A stretch of DNA of 5,809 nucleotides, taken from NCBI GenBank assembly GCA_902494465.1, contig CABUTH010000121.1, forward strand, positions 1 through 5,809. Direction: 5' to 3'. The translations under genes and the position numbers were made by a program. Positions 1 to 4,587 of the stretch are shown here, in pieces. Each line of letters opens with the position of its first letter. Position 1 is the first letter of the stretch. This DNA comes from an uncultured Collinsella sp. Its GTDB lineage: Bacteria; Actinomycetota; Coriobacteriia; Coriobacteriales; Coriobacteriaceae. Below the pieces are notes generated by a model that was given only the letters and a program-made list of their open reading frames with translations, did no database searches and was not told where the DNA came from.

Positions 1-757
1 CCATGATCACGGGGAGCTTGTACTCCACCATCAGCTGCGGCGCGGCTTCCTTAATGGCAGCGACGACCTCCAGCGCGTAGCGAACGCGGTTCTCGAACGA
101 GCCGCCGTACTCGTCGGTGCGCTGGTTGAGGATGGCCGAGCACAGCGAACCTACCAGGCGGTCGCCGTGGACCTCGATGGCATCGATCCCGGCCTGCTGC
201 GCGCGAGCGGCCGAGGCGGCGATAGCCTCCTTGATCTGGGTGAGCTGCTCCACACTCGCCTCGTTCACAAAGTGCTGCATGTCGTGGTGCAGCTTGGCGT
301 AGGCCTGGTTGCGGATCTCGTTGGACTCGGCCATCTTGGCGGCAAAGGTCTCCTCGTCGCCGGCGGCCTTGGCCTCCTGCGCGGCCTTGGCGGCGGCCAT
401 GGATCCCATGACCATGCGGCCGACACCGGGCACGTCGTACTCGGGGTGGAACAGCTGCAGCGCGACCTTGGCGCCGTGCTTGTGGACGGCATCGGCCAGG
501 GCCTTAAACGTGGGGATTTGGGCGTCGGTCGCCAGCTTGGGCGTGGGGCTTGCGGTCATGACGGGAGCAACGTCGCCGATGACGATGTAACTCACGCCGC
601 CACGGGCCAAGCGCTCGTAAAAAGCCAGGCTGCGCTCGCCAATGGAGCCGTCACGCTCCTCGTAGCCGGTGGTCAGCGGCGGAAACATAATGCGGTTCTT
701 GAGCTCAAGGGGGCCAACCGTAATGGGCTGGAGCAGCTTGGATGCAGGTGTGGTCAT
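1..757 (-). CDS. NADH:flavin oxidoreductase, old yellow enzyme family (5' part, runs off left edge)
   Basis: This is the N-terminal 252 residues of an FMN-dependent TIM-barrel oxidoreductase that would reduce an activated double bond using NAD(P)H; the substrate cannot be read from sequence. Seen: LxPITVG with LKNR at residues 19-22, PPLTT at 26-30, ARGGVSYIV at 51-59, LQLFHP at 100-105, the family signature RTDEYGG at 213-219 and SFENR at 220-224. ATG at 755-757 is chosen because AGAGAGGA lies 6 nt upstream; the in-frame ATG at 761-763 touches that site. Odd points: the usual active-site H-G-A-H is H197-G-D-R200, and an Ala-rich stretch (about 120-160) lengthens the segment between LQLFHP and the barrel helix starting EQLTQI (170-175). 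A second domain (FeS/FAD, as in dienoyl-CoA reductase or BaiCD types) could follow outside the window. The family call is secure; the function is not. Confidence 0.9.
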   Translation of the reverse strand, partial: MTTPASKLLQPITVGPLELKNRIMFPPLTTGYEERDGSIGERSLAFYERLARGGVSYIVIGDVAPVMTASPTPKLATDAQIPTFKALADAVHKHGAKVALQLFHPEYDVPGVGRMVMGSMAAAKAAQEAKAAGDEETFAAKMAESNEIRNQAYAKLHHDMQHFVNEASVEQLTQIKEAIAASAARAQQAGIDAIEVHGDRLVGSLCSAILNQRTDEYGGSFENRVRYALEVVAAIKEAAPQLMVEYKLPVIM

Positions 758-763
758 GGACAT

Positions 764-771
764 TCCTCTCT
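764..771 (-). promoter_or_regulatory. Ribosome binding site of the flavin oxidoreductase
   Basis: On the minus strand this reads AGAGAGGA. It lies 6 nt before the ATG at 755-757 and directly touches the alternative ATG at 761-763, so it selects the inner start. Confidence 0.7.
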
Positions 772-899
772 TGTAGGCGCGGCGGCGATGATGCCGCGTA
801 GTTGTCTAGAGGATATGGCATGGGAGCACGGCGGCACAACGGAAATCGGCGAATATCAGGTGGCGGCAGGTGGATGGGGCGAGGCGGCCCGTCGGTTTG

Positions 900-954
900 T
901 CTCAATCTGTAACAGTTACGCGGCAAAACTGGGTCTTACTGTTACAGATCGAGA
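900..954 (+). repeat. Inverted-repeat unit 1
   Basis: The left arm is TCTCAATCTGTAACA (900-914) and the right arm TGTTACAGATCGAGA (940-954); 14 of 15 positions are complementary. Complementarity extends one base outward and one inward (G899/C955, G915/C939). The 25-bp interior contains GGCAAAACTGGGTC. Confidence 0.85.
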
Positions 955-980
955 CATTCCTCTCACCTCATCCTCAACAA

Positions 981-1035
981 TCTAGATCTGTAACATCTAG
1001 ACCCATTTTTGACCCCTACCTGTTACAGATCGAGA
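981..1035 (-). repeat. Inverted-repeat unit 2, interior inverted relative to the others
   Basis: The left arm is TCTAGATCTGTAACA (981-995) and the right arm TGTTACAGATCGAGA (1021-1035). The 25-bp interior resembles the other units only when reverse-complemented, where it reads GTCAAAAATGGGTCTAGA near its end. Confidence 0.8.
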
Positions 1036-1060
1036 CAAACGGGACCCGCCCGCTATAAAA

Positions 1061-1115
1061 TCTCAATCTATAACAACAACTCGGCAAAATCCGTCCCTCG
1101 TGTTACAGATTTAGA
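1061..1115 (+). repeat. Inverted-repeat unit 3 (most diverged)
   Basis: The left arm is TCTCAATCTATAACA (1061-1075) and the right arm TGTTACAGATTTAGA (1101-1115). Both arms carry substitutions, yet arm length and the 25-bp interior are kept. The interior contains CGGCAAAATCCGTCC. Confidence 0.8.
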
Positions 1116-1141
1116 CAAACACGACCCAACCCACCGGTATA

Positions 1142-1196
1142 TCTCGATCTGTAACACCTAGCCGCCCAAATCGGGTCTAGATGTTACAGATCGAGA
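1142..1196 (+). repeat. Inverted-repeat unit 4 (perfect arms)
   Basis: The left arm TCTCGATCTGTAACA (1142-1156) and the right arm TGTTACAGATCGAGA (1182-1196) are perfectly complementary over 15 bp. The 25-bp interior ends in ATCGGGTCTAGA. Confidence 0.85.
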
Positions 1197-1246
1197 TTTT
1201 GTTTGAGAGGCCGAGAATTGGACCGAAAACACGGTCCCGAAATAAC

Positions 1247-1276
1247 AAAAAAGCTCGCCGGCTAGGCCGACGAGCT
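1247..1276 (-). terminator. Intrinsic terminator of the tRNA-fMet transcript
   Basis: On the minus strand an 11-bp stem (AGCTCGTCGGC / GCCGGCGAGCT, one U-G wobble) closes a 3-nt loop and is followed directly by a run of six T. It starts 9 nt after the encoded CCA of the tRNA, as expected for a single-gene tRNA transcript. Confidence 0.9.
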
Positions 1277-1285
1277 GCAAGTTCT

Positions 1286-1362
1286 TGGTCGCGGGGGCAG
1301 GATTTGAACCTACGACCTCCGGGTTATGAGCCCGGCGAGCTACCAGACTGCTCCACCCCGCA
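1286..1362 (-). tRNA. Initiator tRNA-fMet (anticodon CAT)
   Basis: This is a 77-nt cloverleaf with CCA encoded at its 3' end (1286-1288). The anticodon loop CTCATAA, with CAT at 1326-1328, sits on a stem ending in three G-C pairs (GGG/CCC), the mark of bacterial initiator tRNA. The T loop is TTCAAAT on a 5-bp stem. The acceptor stem is GCGGGG/CCCCGC plus a U1-G72 wobble; a weak or unpaired 1-72 position is what formylase recognises in initiator tRNAs. Overall it closely resembles the E. coli tRNA-fMet sequence. It has its own promoter and terminator and delivers formyl-methionine to start codons. Confidence 0.95.
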
Positions 1363-1393
1363 ATGTCTGGGCGCCTCATGTGCGCAAGAAAGA

Positions 1394-1422
1394 ATATTAC
1401 GCGGGAGTTCGGTAAACGGCAA
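1394..1422 (-). promoter_or_regulatory. Promoter of tRNA-fMet
   Basis: On the minus strand TTGCCG (-35, at 1417-1422) is separated by 17 nt from TAATAT (-10, at 1394-1399). The -10 ends 31 nt before the mature tRNA 5' end, leaving a leader of roughly 24 nt for RNase P to remove. Confidence 0.55.
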
Positions 1423-1549
1423 GGAAAATCTCGTAGAGCATAATTCCTTCATATTTAAAACCCCTCAGCCCCTATCACCGTAAACGAATCGCAGCCGAGC
1501 GCCGTCGACGGCACGTATACAATGGTGCGCGTCCTTTTATGCCAACACC

Positions 1550-1554
1550 GGGAG
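1550..1554 (+). promoter_or_regulatory. Ribosome binding site of coaX
   Basis: GGGAG lies 5 nt before the ATG at 1560. The in-frame ATG at 1539 has no such site upstream, so 1560 is the start; the protein then begins MLLAIDMGNT, as the family does. Confidence 0.75.
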
Positions 1555-1559
1555 TAGAC

Positions 1560-2333
1560 ATGCTGCTCGCTATCGATATGGGAAATACGCAGACGGCCAT
1601 GGGCCTGTTTGACGGAGACGAGCTGGTGCAGTCGTGGCGCATGCCCACCGACCGCTCTTATACCGCCGACGAGATCCATGTGCGCCTGATGGGTTTCTTT
1701 AAGATGTACGGCCTTTCGCTCGACGCGGTCGACGCGATCGCCTTTGCGGGCGTGGTGCCGCAGCTCTCGCGCGAGTGGCACGCCGTGGCCGACCGCATTG
1801 CCGCAGACGCCATCGTCATCGGGCCGCAGACGGCCGCCGTAACCAAGCTGCGGGCGGCGCGCCCCCAGGCCGTTGGTGCCGACCGCATCGCCAACGCCGT
1901 CGCTGCCGAGACCTTCTACGGCGCGCCGGCGATCGTGGTGGACTTTGGCACCGCGACCAATATCGACGTCATCGATGAGGACGGTTATTACATTGGTGGA
2001 GCGATTGCGCCGGGCATCCGCATTTCGATGGACGCGCTCGCCGCCCGAGCCGCCAAGCTCGCCAGCGTGCCGCTCGAGGCGCCCGAGCATGCCATCGGCC
2101 GCGATACCGAGGAGTGCATCAAGGTGGGCGCCGTGACGGGCGCCGCCGCCATGGCCGAGGGCCTGGTCGCGCGCATGAAGCGCGAGCTGGGCCGCGAGGA
2201 TGCCACCGTTATCGCCACGGGCGGTCTCGCCAGCATCGTCGCCGATTCGACCGATGCCTTCGACGTGGTCGACGGACAGCTCACCATCAAGGGTATCTGC
2301 GAAATCTACCGCCGCATGCAGGAGCTGGGATAG
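1560..2333 (+). CDS. coaX: Type III pantothenate kinase
   Basis: This enzyme phosphorylates pantothenate with ATP, the first and committing step of coenzyme A synthesis, in the cytoplasm. The 257-residue length is normal for the type III family (ASKHA fold, dimeric, usually needing K+ or NH4+). Motifs in order: phosphate-binding D6-M-G-N-T10, G106-A-D-R109 with D108 as the expected catalytic base, D128-F-G-T-A-T132 (cation and phosphate contacts), GGAIAPG at 146-152, and GRDTEECIKVG at 180-190 near the dimer interface; VIATGG at 217-222 is also family-typical. It faces a birA-like gene convergently. birA and coaX are neighbours in many bacteria, but here an AT-richer ATPase module lies between them. 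I see no clear promoter: TATACAAT at 1516-1523 could be a -10 but lacks a good -35. I see no intrinsic terminator either, unless the palindrome at 2390 serves. Confidence 0.95.
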   Translation: MLLAIDMGNTQTAMGLFDGDELVQSWRMPTDRSYTADEIHVRLMGFFKMYGLSLDAVDAIAFAGVVPQLSREWHAVADRIAADAIVIGPQTAAVTKLRAARPQAVGADRIANAVAAETFYGAPAIVVDFGTATNIDVIDEDGYYIGGAIAPGIRISMDALAARAAKLASVPLEAPEHAIGRDTEECIKVGAVTGAAAMAEGLVARMKRELGREDATVIATGGLASIVADSTDAFDVVDGQLTIKGICEIYRRMQELG

Positions 2334-2389
2334 AGCAGGAGCTTAAGTCGAGCACGAACGCGAGCGGCGAACTAGGCAACGCATCGGTC

Positions 2390-2430
2390 CTATTCCTCAA
2401 AATCGAAAATTTATCAGTTTTGAGGAATAG
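2390..2430 (+). repeat. 41-nt near-palindrome, copy A (downstream of the ATPase gene)
   Basis: The left arm CTATTCCTCAAAATCGAAAA faces the right arm TTATCAGTTTTGAGGAATAG around one central base. The outer 13 bp are perfect, extended by one C/G pair outside (2389/2431). It ends 8 nt from the ATPase stop codon and 57 nt after the coaX stop. It differs from copy C at two positions and from copy B at three. No T-run follows on either strand, so it is not a standard intrinsic terminator. Confidence 0.9.
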
Positions 2431-2438
2431 GCTTTCTG

Positions 2439-3635
2439 CTACGCCTCGCCGCATAGCCACCTCGCCAGGTCCACGATCTGCACCCCATTGCGGTCCGTGG
2501 CCTCGTGATGCGTTCGGGCGAGAATCATCTTGGGGTACGCGTCGCCAATGCTCAGCAGTGGCGAAATCTCGCGTTCAAATGTCTTATCCGAGCTGATGTC
2601 GTCGCTCACCTGAATGTAGAGCTTCTCGCTTCGCTTGATTGCTACAAAGTCAATTTCCTTTTTATAGAGCACACCGACGTATACCTCGTATCCGCGGCGC
2701 AGCAGCTCGATGGCCACCATGTTCTCGTATACGCGTCCCCAATCCATATCACGTGTACCGAGCAGTGCGTATTTGAACGCGTGGTCTGCCAGGTAATACT
2801 TCTCGCCGCTCTTAAGGTATTTCTTGCCGCGAATGTCATATCGACGAACTTTATAGAAGGCAAACGCATCGCACAGGTACCCCATGTACGTGCCGACCGT
2901 TTTGTTCGTAATCTTTAACCCATCCGCATTTAATGCGTCCGTAATGTTGCGCGCCGACGTAATGTTGGAAACGTTGTCCATCATGTAATCGGCAATGCGT
3001 AGCAGTGCCGATTCGTTTCTGACGCTATGCCGCTGCACGATATCCCTCACGATGAGCGTTTTAAAGACATTGGAGAGATTTTGATAGCGCTGCTCCTGCA
3101 GTGGATAAGGGTAAGAGCCGGACATACCGCCGGCTCTCGCGTACTCATCGAAGTCGCGGTCGACATCGCCCTCGTCGCCATAGAGACGATACTCCTCAAA
3201 CGAGAATGGGAAAACCTCGATCTCGAACGTACGCCCCGTAAAGAGCGTCGACAGATCGCTCGACAGCAAAAAGGCGTTCGATCCGGTAATGAAAATGTCG
3301 TACTGCTCGGATGCATGGAGGCTGTTGATCGCGCGTTCAAAGCCGTCGCACATCTGAACCTCATCGATAAGCAGGAAGTTTTGCTTGTCGGACGCCCGAT
3401 GCTCTTTTACATAGGCGAGCAGGGCATGATATTCGAGCAGGTCCTCGAACTCGCCGAGGTTGTAATTGATATGGATGACATTCGAATTGGACAGATTTGC
3501 CTCCACGTAATCGCGGAGGGCCTCGAGCAATTTTGACTTACCGCCACGGCGAATGCCCGTTATGACCTTGATGTCCGGCACGCCAATAAGGCTCGTCAAC
3601 ATGTCCATGTATGACGTTCTATTGATGAGTTTCAT
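2439..3635 (-). CDS. AAA-type ATPase with DUF4143 C-terminal region
   Basis: This is a 398-residue predicted P-loop ATPase of the AAA_14/DUF4143 group, a large family with no settled function. Seen: Walker A GIRRGGKS at 27-34 (K33), Walker B NFLLIDEVQ at 86-94 (D91, E92), a sensor-like stretch ITGSNAFLLSS at 116-126, GRTFEIEVFPFSFEEY at 134-149, then a helical region and a C-terminal part with YENMVAIELLRRG (303-315), KEIDFV (326-331) and YIQVS (340-344). The last part resembles a PD-(D/E)xK nuclease fold in which E/Q-x-K has become Q-V-S, so cleavage is doubtful; this is common in the family. ATG at 3633-3635 has GGGAGG 5 nt upstream. No signal peptide or membrane segment is seen. It is AT-richer than its neighbours (28 of 60 bases G+C at 2821-2880, against 43 of 60 in coaX at 2161-2220) and flanked by 41-nt palindromes, suggesting acquisition. 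It could serve in DNA maintenance, defence or regulation; none is shown. Confidence 0.9.
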   Translation of the reverse strand: MKLINRTSYMDMLTSLIGVPDIKVITGIRRGGKSKLLEALRDYVEANLSNSNVIHINYNLGEFEDLLEYHALLAYVKEHRASDKQNFLLIDEVQMCDGFERAINSLHASEQYDIFITGSNAFLLSSDLSTLFTGRTFEIEVFPFSFEEYRLYGDEGDVDRDFDEYARAGGMSGSYPYPLQEQRYQNLSNVFKTLIVRDIVQRHSVRNESALLRIADYMMDNVSNITSARNITDALNADGLKITNKTVGTYMGYLCDAFAFYKVRRYDIRGKKYLKSGEKYYLADHAFKYALLGTRDMDWGRVYENMVAIELLRRGYEVYVGVLYKKEIDFVAIKRSEKLYIQVSDDISSDKTFEREISPLLSIGDAYPKMILARTHHEATDRNGVQIVDLARWLCGEA

Positions 3636-3640
3636 TGGCG

Positions 3641-3646
3641 CCTCCC
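3641..3646 (-). promoter_or_regulatory. Ribosome binding site of the ATPase gene
   Basis: On the minus strand GGGAGG lies 5 nt before the ATG at 3633-3635, a strong site that fixes the start. Confidence 0.75.
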
Positions 3647-3661
3647 TGCGGTCTTTTATCG

Positions 3662-3702
3662 CTATTCCTCAAAAACGAAAATTTTTCAGTTTCGAGGAAT
3701 AG
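3662..3702 (+). repeat. 41-nt near-palindrome, copy B (in the probable ATPase leader)
   Basis: The left arm CTATTCCTCAAAAACGAAAA faces the right arm TTTTCAGTTTCGAGGAATAG around one central T. It has the same length and orientation as copies A and C. It lies 26 nt upstream of the ATPase start codon, just downstream of the candidate -10, so it would be transcribed as a hairpin in the 5' leader or act as an operator. Confidence 0.9.
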
Positions 3703-3713
3703 GCTCTGCAACG

Positions 3714-3719
3714 AATATA
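3714..3719 (-). promoter_or_regulatory. Candidate -10 box for the ATPase gene
   Basis: On the minus strand this reads TATATT, five of six matches to the -10 consensus. At 17 nt spacing the -35 region (about 3737-3742) is poor. It is the best candidate between palindromes B and C, which would then bracket the promoter. Confidence 0.35.
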
Positions 3720-3747
3720 CCTCGCAAAAGCCCGAGCTGGCTTAATT

Positions 3748-3788
3748 CTATTCCTCAAAATCGAAAAATTTTCAGTTTTGAGGAATAG
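3748..3788 (+). repeat. 41-nt near-palindrome, copy C (upstream of the ATPase promoter region)
   Basis: The left arm CTATTCCTCAAAATCGAAAA faces the right arm TTTTCAGTTTTGAGGAATAG around one central A; 18 of 20 positions are complementary, and the two exceptions (positions 14-15) recur in all copies. Its centre is 86 bp from that of copy B. It forms the right boundary of the AT-richer segment; GC-rich sequence resumes beyond it. Confidence 0.9.
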
Positions 3789-3816
3789 GTCCGAGGTGCT
3801 ACCCCGCAGTCACGCA

Positions 3817-3848
3817 AAGCCCTCCCCGGCACAGGCCGAAGAGGGCTT
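3817..3848 (-). terminator. Hairpin after the birA-like gene, probable terminator
   Basis: The minus-strand transcript can form a continuous 14-bp stem (AAGCCCUCUUCGGC / GCCGGGGAGGGCUU, two U-G wobbles) with the 4-nt loop CUGU, 37 nt after the stop codon. The U-run is short (UU in the stem plus one), so termination may be weak or Rho-assisted. The stem is symmetric enough to act in both directions. Confidence 0.6.
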
Positions 3849-3885
3849 CGTTGTCATCGTCATCTTTGAGCGCAAGTGCCTCGCG

Positions 3886-4587
3886 TTACAGTCCGCGAAT
3901 GCGCACGGCCTCGGGCGGAAACTCTTGCTCGCCGGCATCGGTCTTGATGGTCGCGCGGCCCCAGATGTCCAGGCCCGCAAACACACCGCCCGCAAGCGGC
4001 AAACCGTTGGGCGACACCGCCGCAACTTGGCGGCCCAGCAGCGGCACCATGTCGAAGTACTCGCCCAGCACGGGAGCCAGCGGCCCTGCGGCGCCTTGCG
4101 GCGTGTTGGCAACAACCGCCCAGGCGTCCACGCGGGCCAGCACGGCGGCGGCCAGCGTCTCGACCAGCGCTTCGTCAGCCACGTCCACACCAAGCTCGCT
4201 CAGCGCCGAACGCTCAATATCCACCGTCACGGCACCGAACATGCCCGCAGCACCGGCACCACCGTTGACGGCGACGCGCGCGAACGACGTCTCAAACGCG
4301 GGCGCGCCGCACACAATGTCGCTCGGCCACTGAATACCCACCTTGCCGGCAAGGCCCAGCCCCGGTGCCGCAGCCGTGCCCGCGAGCGCGTCCATCATGC
4401 CCATCGCGGCCACAAACGGCAGGCCGTGGAAGGCATGCATGTTCACATCCGGGCGCACGACCAGCGAAAACGTCAACGACGCCTCGCCTGCGCTCCAAGC
4501 GCACCAGCCCGCGGACACACCCTCGCGACCCGCGTCGCGCGCGGCGTCAAGCTCGGTACCGACGGCTACAGCATTCATCTCAATCAT
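3886..4587 (-). CDS. Diverged biotin-protein-ligase-like protein (BirA family, probably altered activity)
   Basis: This 233-residue protein aligns by eye with the catalytic and C-terminal domains of biotin-[acetyl-CoA-carboxylase] ligase, the enzyme that joins biotin to a carrier lysine via biotinyl-AMP. Matching parts: SLVVRPDV (41-48), VGIQWPSDIV (83-92, in place of KWPND), a small C-terminal beta-barrel with LLGRQVAAV (183-191) and GLDIWGRATI (205-214). Missing parts: the biotin-loop motif GRGRRG is absent from 20-40, and after WPSD the expected K-L-A-G-I-L (with the ligase lysine) is replaced by GAPAFETSF (94-102). There is no N-terminal helix-turn-helix, so it is not a BirA repressor. 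Its ATG abuts the folP-folK stop codon (TAG-ATG), implying one transcript and translational coupling; GGGG lies 9 nt before the start. It could be a non-catalytic paralogue or a ligase with another substrate. Confidence 0.7.
   Translation of the reverse strand: MIEMNAVAVGTELDAARDAGREGVSAGWCAWSAGEASLTFSLVVRPDVNMHAFHGLPFVAAMGMMDALAGTAAAPGLGLAGKVGIQWPSDIVCGAPAFETSFARVAVNGGAGAAGMFGAVTVDIERSALSELGVDVADEALVETLAAAVLARVDAWAVVANTPQGAAGPLAPVLGEYFDMVPLLGRQVAAVSPNGLPLAGGVFAGLDIWGRATIKTDAGEQEFPPEAVRIRGL

Larger units (their letters stand above)
900..1196. repeat. Regular array of eight 15-bp half-sites in alternating orientation (four 55-bp inverted-repeat units)
   Basis: The half-site TCTCGATCTGTAACA and its reverse complement TGTTACAGATCGAGA alternate along the array. 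Half-sites start at 900, 940, 981, 1021, 1061, 1101, 1142 and 1182, that is steps of 40, 41, 40, 40, 40, 41 and 40. Each facing pair encloses exactly 25 bp, and units are separated by 25-26 bp. The array lies in the gene-free stretch 758-1285, beyond the terminator of the tRNA gene and about 140 bp upstream of the flavin oxidoreductase start. No reading frame inside it looks coding. The remaining sequence, 772-899, shows nothing I can identify. A REP/BIME-like interspersed element, a protein-binding array or a small-transposon remnant are all possible; none is shown by the sequence. Confidence 0.85.

Noticed and set aside
167..985. Plus-strand open frame of 272 codons
   Set aside because: It is antisense to the flavin oxidoreductase with its TDEYGG signature and extends into the repeat array; its Gly/Leu-rich product matches no family.
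1054..1061. TATAAAAT in the repeat array as a promoter -10
   Set aside because: No -35-like sequence lies at 16-18 nt upstream, and no gene follows on the plus strand before the antisense terminator.
900..1196. CRISPR array, suggested by 15-bp repeats with 25-26 bp spacers
   Set aside because: Repeats alternate in orientation and are shorter than CRISPR repeats, the spacers resemble one another, and no cas gene is present.
1158..1483. Short open frames on both strands over the tRNA gene
   Set aside because: They run through the tRNA-fMet, its terminator and promoter, and have no coding signature.
1539..1559. Upstream ATG as coaX start
   Set aside because: No ribosome site precedes it, and it would add seven residues before the conserved MLLAIDMGNT start; GGGAG is correctly spaced for the ATG at 1560.
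2389..2431. Palindrome A as an intrinsic terminator shared by coaX and the ATPase gene
   Set aside because: The stem is AT-rich and no T-run follows on either strand; two further copies lie upstream of a gene, where termination makes little sense. A weak effect cannot be excluded.
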